Shown: in pieces, positions 25,993-34,395 of the stretch
How the letters are laid out: the number at the start of each line of letters is the position of its first letter
Position numbering within the stretch: the stretch's first letter is position 1
NCBI RefSeq assembly: GCF_001653715.1
Contig: NZ_LWHQ01000009.1
Coordinates: forward strand, 1-64,000
Direction of reading: 5' to 3'
DNA length: 64,000 nucleotides
Source of the DNA: Methylobacterium platani
Lineage (GTDB): Bacteria > Pseudomonadota > Alphaproteobacteria > Rhizobiales > Beijerinckiaceae
The notes under the pieces: generated by a model
What the model was told of the DNA's origin: nothing
Databases searched by the model: none
The model's input: only the letters and a program-made list of their open reading frames with translations
Made by a program: the position numbers and the translations under genes

Positions 25993-27432
25993 ATGCCCCC
26001 TTCCGATCTCGTCATGATGCGTGCCACCGATCTCGCGCGGGCGATCCGCGACCGGGCGGTGTCGGCCCGGGAGGTGATGCAGGCCCATCTCGACCAGATC
26101 GCCCGCCACAACCCGGCGGTGACCGCGATCGTCTCGCTGCGCGATCCCGCCCTGCTCCTTGCCGAGGCCGACGAGGCCGACCGCGAGTTGAAGGAGCGCG
26201 GTCCGCGCGGCCCCCTGCACGGGCTGCCGCACGCGGTGAAGGACCTCTCGGCCACCGCCGGCATCCGCACCACGCAGGGCTCGCCGCTGTTTCGCGACAC
26301 CGTACCGGAGGCCGACGCGATCCACGTCGAGCGCCTGAGGAGCGCCGGCGCGATCCTGATCGGCAAGACCAACGTGCCGGAATTCGGCCTCGGCTCGCAC
26401 AGCACCAACCCGGTCTTCGGCGTGACGCGCAACGCCTACGACCCGGCGAAGTCCGGCGGCGGCTCGAGCGGCGGCGCCGGGGTGGCGCTGGCCCTGCGGA
26501 TGGTGCCGCTCGCCGACGGCAGCGACCATGGCGGCTCGCTGCGCAACCCCGCCGCCTGGAACAACGTGCTGGGCCTGCGCCCCGCCGCCGGCCGGGTGCC
26601 GGGCAACGCCGACGAGGTCTTCATGCCCCAGCTCGGCGTGATCGGGCCGATGGCGCGCAACGCCGCCGATCTCGGCCTGCTGCTCTCGGTCCAGGCCGGG
26701 TACGACCCGCGCACCCCGAACGCGATCCGCCAGGACCCCGCCGCCTTCGCGGCGATCCGGCCGCGGGCGCTGAAGGGCCTGCGCATCGGCTGGATCGGCG
26801 ATTTCGGCGGTCATCTGCCGTTCGAGCCCGGCGTGCTCGACCTGTGCGAGGCCGGCCTGAAGACTTTCGCCGACCACGGCGCCGTCGTCGAGCCGGTGCG
26901 GCCGGCCTTCGACCCGGAGGCGATCTGGCGTGCCTGGGTGACCTTGCGCCACGGGCTCACGGGGGCCGGCCTCGCCGCCCATTGGCGCGATCCGGAGAAG
27001 CGCGCGCAGATGAAGCCGGAAGCGGTCTGGGAGGTCGAGCAGGGGATGACGCTCACCGCCTTCGACCTGCACGCCGCCAGCGTCACCCGGACCGGCTGGT
27101 ACCAGTGCGTGCGCGGGCTGTTCGCGCGCTTCGACCTGCTGGCGCTGCCCTCGGCCCAGGTCTTCCCGTTCGACGCCGACGAGACCTGGCCGCGCCACGT
27201 CGCCGGTCGCGCGATGGACAGCTATCACCGCTGGATGGAGGTGGTGGTGCCCGGCACGATGTCCGGCTGCCCGGTCGTCAGCCTGCCGGTCGGCTTCAAT
27301 GCCGACGGCCTGCCCATGGGCCTCCAGCTCATCGCCCCGAACCAGGCCGAGGCGGACCTGCTCGGCGTCGCGGCGGCCTGGGAGGCCGCGACCGGGTTCG
27401 ACCGCATCCTGCCGCCGGCCCTGCGCGCCTGA
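25993..27432 (+). CDS. amidase, amidase-signature family
   Basis: A 479-residue amidohydrolase with the Ser-cisSer-Lys catalytic system: Lys 83 in GLPHAVKDL, cis-Ser ~158 in SGGGSSGGAG, and nucleophile Ser 182 in DHGGSLRNPA. The block around VIGPMARNAADL and the C-terminal SLPVGFNADGLPMGLQLIAPN are typical of non-GatA amidases acting on small aliphatic or aryl amides. There is no signal peptide, so it is cytosolic. I start at ATG 25993; ATGs at 26014 and 26017 are possible. It is not linked to gatB/gatC, so a tRNA role is unlikely. Substrate unknown. Confidence 0.9.
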   Translation: MPPSDLVMMRATDLARAIRDRAVSAREVMQAHLDQIARHNPAVTAIVSLRDPALLLAEADEADRELKERGPRGPLHGLPHAVKDLSATAGIRTTQGSPLFRDTVPEADAIHVERLRSAGAILIGKTNVPEFGLGSHSTNPVFGVTRNAYDPAKSGGGSSGGAGVALALRMVPLADGSDHGGSLRNPAAWNNVLGLRPAAGRVPGNADEVFMPQLGVIGPMARNAADLGLLLSVQAGYDPRTPNAIRQDPAAFAAIRPRALKGLRIGWIGDFGGHLPFEPGVLDLCEAGLKTFADHGAVVEPVRPAFDPEAIWRAWVTLRHGLTGAGLAAHWRDPEKRAQMKPEAVWEVEQGMTLTAFDLHAASVTRTGWYQCVRGLFARFDLLALPSAQVFPFDADETWPRHVAGRAMDSYHRWMEVVVPGTMSGCPVVSLPVGFNADGLPMGLQLIAPNQAEADLLGVAAAWEAATGFDRILPPALRA

Positions 27433-27555
27433 AACGGTCCGCTCCGAACGGGATAGGCTGACTGCGCTGCTTGCCGCTGGCCGGGCCTGACGGCATACAT
27501 GGCGGGCAACAAGGTCGGCCACGCCTCAAGCGGCCGGCACCCGGAGGAGACCCTG

Positions 27556-28830
27556 ATGAAGCCATTCCTGATGGCGGCGCTCGCCGCCAGCGTGTCCTTC
27601 ACCGGCGCTGCGCTCGCCCAGGACACGACCGCCGGCGACACCAAGGCCAAGGTCGACAACCTGGAGAAGCTCGGCAGCTTCAAGCAGACCGGCGTCGCCG
27701 AGCCGGCGCCGATCCCGCAGACCGGCCGGCGCGCCGACGCGATCAACCGCACCCTGCAGAAGATCAAGGTGCCGGACGGCTTCAAGATCGAGCTCTACGC
27801 CGTGGTGCCGGATGCCCGCGCCATGGCGGTCGGCCCGAATGCCGGCGTGGTCTTCGTCGGCACCCGCAAGTCCAAGATGTACACGGTCACCGACCGCGAC
27901 AAGGACCGCGTCGCCGACGAGGTCAAGGTCTACGCCCCCGGCGTCGACTTCAAGATCCCGAACGGCGTCTGCTTCTCCCGCGACGGCGTGCTGACCGTGG
28001 TGGAGCAGAACCGGGTGCTGGCCTTCCCGGCGGCCGAGTTCTTCTACGAGGGCACGGACGGCCCGGCGGTCGTCGTGGTCAAGCAGGGCGAGCTGATCCC
28101 GCCGGCGGAAGAGAGCTACAACCACACCGCCCGGATGTGCCGCATCGGGCCGGACGGCAAGCTCTACGTCTCGCTCGGCCAGCCCTACAACGTGCCGCCG
28201 AAGGACAAGGCCGAGCTCTACGCCAAGACCGGCATCGGCGGCATCATCCGCATGGACGCCGACGGCAAGAACCGCGAGGTCTACGCCACCGGCATCCGCA
28301 ACTCGGTCGGCATGGACTTCGCGACCGACAAGACCCTGTGGTTCACCGACAACCAGGTCGACGGCATGGGCGACGACCAGCCGCCGGGCGAGCTGAACCA
28401 GATCACCAAGCCGGGCCAGAATTTCGGCTTCCCGTGGTACGGCGGCGGCGGCGTCCGCACGGTCGAGTACAAGGACGACAAGGTCCCGGCCGACGTCGTG
28501 CCGCCGAAGGCGGAACTCCCGCCCCACGCCGCCGATCTCGGCATGATCGTCTACAAGGGCAAGCAGTTCCCGGAGAAGTACCGCGGCGGCATCTTCACCG
28601 CCGAGCACGGCTCCTGGAATCGCACCACGCCGATCGGCGCCAGGGTGATGTACGTGCCGGTCAACAAGGACGGCACCGCCGGCAAACCCGAGCCCTTCGC
28701 CGAGGGCTGGCTGACCGAGGGCGGTGAGTATCTCGGCCGCCCGGTCGACGTCGCGACCCTGCCGGACGGCTCGCTGCTCGTCTCCGACGACACGGCCGGC
28801 GCGATCTACCGCATCTCCTACGAGAAGTAG
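27556..28830 (+). CDS. PQQ-type sugar/sorbosone dehydrogenase-like protein, periplasmic
   Basis: A 424-residue exported propeller enzyme related to L-sorbosone dehydrogenase and soluble glucose dehydrogenase. Residues 1-21 are a Sec signal (ALAQ cleavage). Motifs: KVPDGFKIELYAVVPDARAMAVG, VGTRKSKMYTVTDRD, YNHTARMCRIGPDGKLYVS, ATGIRNSVGMDF, QITKPGQNFGFPWYGGG and the C-terminal TAEHGSWNRTTPIGARV. It likely oxidises an aldehyde or sugar with PQQ. The adjacent secreted cytochrome c is the natural electron acceptor. ATG 27556 has GGAGGA 7 bases upstream. Cofactor use is inferred from the family. Confidence 0.87.
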   Translation: MKPFLMAALAASVSFTGAALAQDTTAGDTKAKVDNLEKLGSFKQTGVAEPAPIPQTGRRADAINRTLQKIKVPDGFKIELYAVVPDARAMAVGPNAGVVFVGTRKSKMYTVTDRDKDRVADEVKVYAPGVDFKIPNGVCFSRDGVLTVVEQNRVLAFPAAEFFYEGTDGPAVVVVKQGELIPPAEESYNHTARMCRIGPDGKLYVSLGQPYNVPPKDKAELYAKTGIGGIIRMDADGKNREVYATGIRNSVGMDFATDKTLWFTDNQVDGMGDDQPPGELNQITKPGQNFGFPWYGGGGVRTVEYKDDKVPADVVPPKAELPPHAADLGMIVYKGKQFPEKYRGGIFTAEHGSWNRTTPIGARVMYVPVNKDGTAGKPEPFAEGWLTEGGEYLGRPVDVATLPDGSLLVSDDTAGAIYRISYEK

Positions 28831-28843
28831 GTCTTTCCGGAGC

Positions 28844-28865
28844 GGGGCGGTCCGCGGGCCGCCCC
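28844..28865 (+). terminator. intercistronic hairpin
   Basis: GGGGCGG, 8-base loop, CCGCCCC, followed by CTCTT, in the 57-base gap between the dehydrogenase and cytochrome genes. It may attenuate, or stabilise the upstream message. Confidence 0.4.
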
Positions 28866-28887
28866 CTCTTCCCCTCAGGAGACGCCC

Positions 28888-29220
28888 ATGACCCGCACCC
28901 TCGCCCTCCTGATGCTGCTGGCCGCCACGGTTCCGGCCGCCACCGCGCCGGCGGCGGCGGGGGACGCCAAGGCCGGAAGGGCGAAGGCCGTCGGCTGCCA
29001 GGCCTGCCACGGCCTCGACGGTCTCTCGAAGCTGCCCGATGCGCCGAACCTCGCCGGCCAGGTCGAGCCCTACCTCGTCAAGGCGCTCACCGAGTTCCGC
29101 AACGGGACGCGCAAGAACGAGGTGATGTCGGTGGCGGCAGCCGACCTGTCGGATGCCGATATCGCGAATCTGGCGGCATATTACAGCGGGATCCAGATCG
29201 ACGTGATCCCGCCGGGGTGA
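28888..29220 (+). CDS. class I cytochrome c, periplasmic
   Basis: A 110-residue secreted cytochrome. A signal peptide (about 24 residues, ending APAAAG) is followed by the haem site CQACH (Cys 37, Cys 40, His 41) and a probable axial Met 80 in KNEVMSVAAADLSDADIANLAAYY, which is the c553/c4-type ending. One haem, ~9 kDa mature. Encoded 57 bases after the PQQ-type dehydrogenase, so it probably carries that enzyme's electrons to a terminal oxidase. CAGGAGACGCCC precedes the ATG. Confidence 0.92.
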   Translation: MTRTLALLMLLAATVPAATAPAAAGDAKAGRAKAVGCQACHGLDGLSKLPDAPNLAGQVEPYLVKALTEFRNGTRKNEVMSVAAADLSDADIANLAAYYSGIQIDVIPPG

Positions 29221-29302
29221 ACTATTTCCGGTGACAATATTTTACTGATGCGCGCTCACGTCGACCACTCCCCCTCGTCGTCCTGGGGCTCGGCGCAGCC
29301 GA

Positions 29303-29394
29303 GAACCCGGGATCCTTAGCCGCTGATGGTCGAGGATCGGGCGGAGAGGGTTTCCGCTTCATCCCGCATCGTCGGCGGCATCGATCCCGGGTTC
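29303..29394. repeat. GATCCCGGG inverted repeat in the gap after cytochrome c
   Basis: GAACCCGGGATC at 29303-29314 recurs inverted as GATCCCGGGTTC at 29383-29394, and flanking GCCGA/CGGCT bases extend the match imperfectly. It resembles the pair at 8218-8319. I see no gene in 29221-29455. Confidence 0.6.
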
Positions 29395-29455
29395 GGCTCC
29401 GCGGCCGCGGGAAGACGATGGAGGGTGCGAGACCGACCTTCCTCGTCGCACGGGT

Positions 29456-30571
29456 TCATCCCGCCGCCGCGATCACCGCCACCGGCCCACCGCCATCCGG
29501 CCCCTGGTGCTCCGCTCCCCCCGAGACGAACAGGTCCGTCCGCCCGATCGCCGCTGCGGCCACACCCCCGACCAGCGCCCGGGCGTGCCGGGTGGCGTTG
29601 ATGTCGCTGTCGTCGTTCATGATGTGGCGATGCCCTCGGATCAGGCCGTTGCCCGAGGGCTCGGCCTTGGCGAGCAGGGCGACGACGCGCGAGGCCTCCT
29701 CCGGCGCGAGCTGGCCGGCGACGGGGAAGCCGAGATCGGCGAGCGCCTCCTGGATCGCCGGCAGGTCGATGCCGTCGCGCATGACCCGGTGGGCGATCCG
29801 CAGCGGGCCGCTCCAGCCCGGGGCATTGCCGAGCACGATGACCTCGTTGCGCATCAGCTCGATTCCCGCCGAGGCGCTGGCGCGGCCGGAATAGAGGTCG
29901 GACCGGACGCCGATGACGTCGTCGTCGAGCGCCGATTCATCGATCTCGCCCAGCGCCAGCCCTATCCCGAGGGCCGAGGCGCCGCGGGACAGGCCCATCG
30001 ATGCGTAGGTGTCGTGGGTGGCGACGTTCCGGCCGCGGGCGGTCGCTTCCCGGATGCGGGCACTGGTAAGGAGCGGGCACTTCACCTGGACGAAGTGCAC
30101 GTCGGCGATGTCCTCGAGGCCCGCCGCCGCCAGGGCGCGTTCGACGGCGGAAGCGGTGGCCCGGACCTGCGCCATGCGGCCGATCTCCTCCGGCGCGAAG
30201 TCGTCCGTGAAGGCGGTGCCGACCGCGAGAGCGCGTCTCTCCGCGGCCCTTGCCTCCCCGGCCGGTCCCTCGCGCCGGGCGAGGATCAGCAGGTGGGGCG
30301 AGAGCCCGCCCTCGGTGCCGCCGGACATCACCAGGGCGACCCGGGCGCCGACCTCCGCCGGCGAGAGCCCGAGCCGCGCGCCCAAGGCCGCCTCCAGGGC
30401 CATCACGGCGAGCGGCCGGGTGAAATCGTTGACGCAGCCATTGCCTTCGGTCTTGCCGAACACCGCGACGATCTCCTCCGGGGCGACGGCACCGGAAGCG
30501 ATCAGGGCGTCGAGCCCCGAGACGTCGGCGGGATGCCGGGTCCGGACGCGGAAGACGAGGCACTCGGGCAT
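29456..30571 (-). CDS. ring-opening amidohydrolase (cyanuric acid amidohydrolase/barbiturase family)
   Basis: A 371-residue enzyme with three homologous domains, each giving a Ser-Lys pair. I see Lys 40 (FGKTEGNG) with Ser 83 (VMSGGTEGG), Lys 164 (VQVKCPLL) with Ser ~232 (GRASASAG), and Lys 302 (LLAKAEPSGN) with Ser 350 (FVSGGAEHQGPDGGGPVA). These are the family signatures of AtzD/TrzD and barbiturase, a rare fold that hydrolyses cyanuric acid or barbiturate. Both substrates are possible. No biuret hydrolase, allophanate hydrolase or ureidomalonase gene is nearby. ATG 30571 matches the family start; its ribosome site is weak. Confidence 0.9.
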   Translation of the reverse strand: MPECLVFRVRTRHPADVSGLDALIASGAVAPEEIVAVFGKTEGNGCVNDFTRPLAVMALEAALGARLGLSPAEVGARVALVMSGGTEGGLSPHLLILARREGPAGEARAAERRALAVGTAFTDDFAPEEIGRMAQVRATASAVERALAAAGLEDIADVHFVQVKCPLLTSARIREATARGRNVATHDTYASMGLSRGASALGIGLALGEIDESALDDDVIGVRSDLYSGRASASAGIELMRNEVIVLGNAPGWSGPLRIAHRVMRDGIDLPAIQEALADLGFPVAGQLAPEEASRVVALLAKAEPSGNGLIRGHRHIMNDDSDINATRHARALVGGVAAAAIGRTDLFVSGGAEHQGPDGGGPVAVIAAAG

Positions 30572-30819
30572 GTCGGCGGACTCACGGACGGTTCGAGAGG
30601 CGCGCACCTTGCAAATCCGTCGCCAACCCGGACGGCGATGCCGCCCGATCACAAGCCTGGCCATAACTGCGAGAGCCCGGGTAGCCGGGCCGGGGGCGGA
30701 TGCGCTAGTCTGGCCTCCCGCGCCCGGGAGGTCCGCAACCCGATGCCGATGCCGTTGAGCCGCTCCCGGCCCGCCGTGTCCGCACGGGCCTCCCTCCCCC
30801 GGATCGTCCGGTCCACCGG

Positions 30820-32031
30820 ATGAGCTTCGCCTCGCCCGGGCCCGGCGGTTCTCCGCAGCGGGTGCTGATCTACTCGCACGACACGTTCGGGCTCGGCCAC
30901 CTGCGCCGGTCGCGGGCGATCGCCCACGCCCTGGTGGCGGAGGCGCCGGAGCGGCGGGTGGTGATCCTGTCGGGCTCGCCGGTGAGCCACGCCTTCCGCT
31001 TCGCCCCCGGGGTGACCTGCCGGCGGCTGCCGGGAGTGACCAAGCTTGCCAGCGGCGAGTATCGCAGCCTCGGCGCCGGCCACCACCTCGACGAGGTCGT
31101 GGCGACCCGCGCCGCCCTGATCCGCCACGTCGCCGAGCGCTTCGACCCCGACCTGTTCCTCGTCGACAAGGAGCCGGCGGGCTTCCACGGCGAGGTGCTG
31201 CCGACGCTCCACCGCCTCAAGGCGCGGGGCTGCCGGCTGGTCCTCGGCCTGCGCGACGTGCTCGACGATCCGGACCTGCTGGCGCCCGAATGGGAGCGCA
31301 AGGGCGCGCTCGCGGTGCTGCCGCTCTACGATTCGCTCTGGGTCTACGGCCTGGAGCAGATCTACGCGCCCCTCGACGGGCTGGCGCTGCCGACCGGCAT
31401 CGCGGACCGCCTGACCTATACCGGCTACCTGCGGCGCGAGGCGCCGGCCGCCGCGGCCGAGGACGAGGCGGCGGAGGAGCCGTTCCTCCTCGTCACCCCG
31501 GGCGGCGGTGGCGACGGGGTCGAGCTCGTCGAGGCGGTGGTGCGGGCCTACGAGGCGCATGCCCTCGAGCACCGCGCCCTGGTGGTGTTCGGGCCGTTCT
31601 TCCCCGCCGCCGAGCAGGAGCGTCTGCGCGCCCGCATCGCCGCGCATCCGCGGCTCGCCTCCCTCGATTTCGACGCGCGGCTGGAGCGGCTGATGCGCCG
31701 GGCCGCCGGCGTGGTGGCGATGGGGGGCTACAACACCTTCTGCGAGATCCTGTCCTTCGATCGCCCCGGCCTGATCCTGCCCCGGGTGCGGCCCCGGCGC
31801 GAGCAGCTCATCCGCGCCCGCGCCGCCGCCCGGCTCGGCCTCGTCGGCGTGATCGAGCCGGGCGCGGAGACCGACGCGGTGCCCGAGACCGCCCGCATGG
31901 CCGCGGCGCTCGATGCCCTGCCGCGCCGGCCGTCCCCCTCGGCCCGGCCGATCCCCGGCCTCCTCGACGGACTGCCGGCGATCCGCCGCCTCGCCGTCAC
32001 CGCCGACGCGGCCTGCGTCGCCGCCGAGTAA
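30820..32031 (+). CDS. MurG-like GT-B glycosyltransferase
   Basis: A 403-residue cytosolic or peripheral membrane enzyme. The N-terminal domain has RVLIYSHDTFGLGHLRRSRAIAHAL, a MurG/GT28-like glycine loop. The C-terminal donor domain starts near residue 220 (FLLVTPGGGGDGVELV) and holds AAGVVAMGGYNTFCEILSF and LILPRVRPRREQLIRARAAARLG, the UDP-sugar site region. No membrane span. It is the first gene of a run of ten or more same-strand genes, divergent from the amidohydrolase with a 248-base promoter gap. Sugar donor and acceptor unknown. It resembles the fourth gene of the run (34392) in overall type. Confidence 0.85.
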   Translation: MSFASPGPGGSPQRVLIYSHDTFGLGHLRRSRAIAHALVAEAPERRVVILSGSPVSHAFRFAPGVTCRRLPGVTKLASGEYRSLGAGHHLDEVVATRAALIRHVAERFDPDLFLVDKEPAGFHGEVLPTLHRLKARGCRLVLGLRDVLDDPDLLAPEWERKGALAVLPLYDSLWVYGLEQIYAPLDGLALPTGIADRLTYTGYLRREAPAAAAEDEAAEEPFLLVTPGGGGDGVELVEAVVRAYEAHALEHRALVVFGPFFPAAEQERLRARIAAHPRLASLDFDARLERLMRRAAGVVAMGGYNTFCEILSFDRPGLILPRVRPRREQLIRARAAARLGLVGVIEPGAETDAVPETARMAAALDALPRRPSPSARPIPGLLDGLPAIRRLAVTADAACVAAE

Positions 32032-32056
32032 GCCTTCGCACCAAGCCCCGACCGAC

Positions 32057-33301
32057 ATGCCCCCGCTCCGCATCGCCGTCCTCGTCAAGGGCTATCCGCG
32101 CCTGTCCGAGACCTTCATCGCCCAGGAACTGATCGGCCTCGAGGCGCGCGGCCTCGACCTCGCGATCTGGTCGCTGCGCCAGCCGCATGACGGCGCCGTG
32201 CACCCGATGCACCGGCAGATCCGCGCCCCCGTCGCGTACCTGCCCGAGTATCTGTACCAGGCGCCCTGGCGGGTGCTGCGCGGCGCGCTCGCGGCCCTGC
32301 GCCGGCCGGGCCTGTGGCCGCTGCTGGCCCTCCTCCGCCGCGACCTCGCCCGCGACCTCACCCCCAATCGCGGCCGCCGCCTCGGCCAGGCCCTGGTGCT
32401 TGCCCGGGAGCTGTCGGCGGAGATCGGGCACATCCACGTCCACTACCTGCACACCCCGGCCTCGGTGGCGCGCTACGCCGCCCTGCTCAGCGGGCGCAGC
32501 TGGAGCGCCTCGGCCCACGCCAAGGACATCTGGACCACGCCGGACTGGGAGCTGTCGGAGAAGCTCGACGACGCACGGCTCGCCTTCGCGGTGACCTGCA
32601 CGGCGACCGGCGCGGCGCGGCTGCGCGAGGTGTCGCGCGATCCGGGCCGGGTCTCGCTGGTCTATCACGGCCTCGACCTGTCGCGGTTCCCGGAGCCGCC
32701 GGAATCCCGCCCCGCCCGCGACGGGTCGGACCCGGCAGACCCCTTGCGCCTCGTCACGGTCGGCCGGGCGGTGGCGAAGAAGGGCTTCGACGACCTCCTC
32801 GACGCGCTCGCCGCCCTGCCCCCCGACCTGCACTGGCGCCTCGCCCATGTCGGCGGCGGCGAGGCGCTGGAATCCCTGCGGGCCAAGGCCGCGGCGCTCG
32901 GCCTGTCGCAGAAGGTGATCTCCCTCGGCGCGAAGCCCCAGCCCGAGGTGGTGGCGCTGCTGCGCGAGGCCGACCTGTTCGTGCTGCCGGCCAAGCGCGC
33001 GCCCTCGGGCGACCGCGACGGGCTGCCCAACGTCATCATGGAGGCGGCCTCGCAGGGCCTCGCGGTGATCGCCACCGACTTCGCCGGCATCCCGGAATTC
33101 CTGCGCGACGGGGTCGAGGGCCGGCTGGTGCCGCCGGGCGACTGGGGGGCGCTCTCGAACGCGATCAACCTGCTCGCCCGCGATCCCGGCGAGCGGGCGC
33201 GCCTCGCGGCGGCGGCGCTCAAACGCCTGCGCTCCGAGTTCGGTGCCGAGGCCGGGTTCGAGACGGTCGCCCGCCTGCTGCGGGACGCGGCCGGGCGATG
33301 A
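32057..33301 (+). CDS. GT4-family glycosyltransferase
   Basis: A 414-residue GT-B enzyme. N-terminal IAVLVKGYPRLSETFIAQELIGLEARG is typical of exopolysaccharide-type GT4 proteins. YHGLDLSRFP begins the C-terminal domain, with RLVTVGRAVAKKGFDDLLDAL, the EX7E-type donor motif SGDRDGLPNVIMEAASQG, and IPEFLRDGVEGRLVPPGD. It begins 25 bases after the previous glycosyltransferase and overlaps the next start (ATGA at 33298), so the products are made together. Retaining transfer of a hexose from a nucleotide sugar is expected from the family; the acceptor is unknown. Confidence 0.9.
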   Translation: MPPLRIAVLVKGYPRLSETFIAQELIGLEARGLDLAIWSLRQPHDGAVHPMHRQIRAPVAYLPEYLYQAPWRVLRGALAALRRPGLWPLLALLRRDLARDLTPNRGRRLGQALVLARELSAEIGHIHVHYLHTPASVARYAALLSGRSWSASAHAKDIWTTPDWELSEKLDDARLAFAVTCTATGAARLREVSRDPGRVSLVYHGLDLSRFPEPPESRPARDGSDPADPLRLVTVGRAVAKKGFDDLLDALAALPPDLHWRLAHVGGGEALESLRAKAAALGLSQKVISLGAKPQPEVVALLREADLFVLPAKRAPSGDRDGLPNVIMEAASQGLAVIATDFAGIPEFLRDGVEGRLVPPGDWGALSNAINLLARDPGERARLAAAALKRLRSEFGAEAGFETVARLLRDAAGR

Positions 33302-34395
33302 GCCGGATCGCCTTCTACGCGCCGCTGAAGAGCCCGGATCATCCGGTCCCCTCCGGCGAGCGCACGATGGCGCGGCTGCTCCTGCGGGCGCTCGCGGCCG
33401 CGGGCTTCGCCCCGGACCTCGCCAGCGCCTTGCGCACCCGCGATCCCGACGGGTCGCGTCACCCGGCCCTCCGGGCGGAGTCGCTGGCCGAGGCCGCGCG
33501 CTTGGTCGCGCGCTACCGGGCCGATCCGCCGGTGCTGTGGTTCACCTACCACGTCTACTACAAGGCGCCGGACTGGATCGGCCCGGCGGTGTCGGCCGCC
33601 CTTCGCATCCCCTACGTGGTGGCGGAGGGCTCGCGGGCGGCCAGGCGCGCGCACGGCCCGCACGCGCTCGGCCATGCCGGCGCCGAGGCGGCGCTCGACG
33701 CCGCAGACCTGATCCTGGTGATGAACCGGCGCGACCGGCCGGCCCTGGAGGCGGCGGCGCCGACGGGGCAGATCCTCGCCGACCTGCCGCCCTTCCTCGA
33801 TCCCGCCGACTGGCCGCTCGCCGGCTCCGCGCGGGCGCCCGGCCCCTTGCGCCTCCTCGTCGTCGCGATGATGCGGGAGGGCGACAAGCTCGCCTCCTAC
33901 CACCTCCTCGCCGACGTGCTGGCGCGGCTCGGCGACCGGCCCTGGATCCTGGATGTGGCCGGCGATGGGCCGGCGGCCGCCGAGGTCGCCGCCCTGCTGG
34001 CGCCGTTCGGCCCGCGCGTGCGCCGCCACGGTGCGGTGGCGGCCCCGGCGCTCTCGGGCCTCTACGGGGCCGCCGACCTCCTGGTCTGGCCGGCGGTCAA
34101 CGAGGCCTACGGCATGGCGCTGCTCGAAGCGCAGGCGCAGGGCTGCCCGGTGGTCGCCGGCGGCTACGGCGGCGTGCCGGACGTGGTGCGCGACGGGGTC
34201 ACCGGCCGCGTGACCCCGCCGGGCGATCCAGACGCGATGGCCGCGGCGATCCGCGACCTCGCCGGCGCGCCTGCCCGCCTCGCGGCGATGCGCGAGGCGG
34301 CGCTCGCCTTCGCCCGCACCGAGCGCGGCCTTGCCGGGGCGGCCGCGATCCTGCGCGCGCGGCTCGCGCCGCTGCTCGGCGGGGCCCGCGCATGA
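33298..34395 (+). CDS. GT4-family glycosyltransferase
   Basis: A 365-residue GT-B enzyme. N-terminus SRIAFYAPLKSPDHPVPSGERTMARLLLRAL shows the usual acceptor domain; the C-terminal half has LRLLVVAMMREGDKLASYHLLADVL and the donor motif AVNEAYGMALLEAQAQGCPVV with VPDVVRDGVTGRVTPPGDPDA. Start and stop codons each overlap a neighbour (ATGA on both sides), which shows tight translational coupling. Nothing points to a specific sugar. It is about 50 residues shorter than the preceding GT4 and is not a simple duplicate of it. Confidence 0.88.
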   Translation: MSRIAFYAPLKSPDHPVPSGERTMARLLLRALAAAGFAPDLASALRTRDPDGSRHPALRAESLAEAARLVARYRADPPVLWFTYHVYYKAPDWIGPAVSAALRIPYVVAEGSRAARRAHGPHALGHAGAEAALDAADLILVMNRRDRPALEAAAPTGQILADLPPFLDPADWPLAGSARAPGPLRLLVVAMMREGDKLASYHLLADVLARLGDRPWILDVAGDGPAAAEVAALLAPFGPRVRRHGAVAAPALSGLYGAADLLVWPAVNEAYGMALLEAQAQGCPVVAGGYGGVPDVVRDGVTGRVTPPGDPDAMAAAIRDLAGAPARLAAMREAALAFARTERGLAGAAAILRARLAPLLGGARA

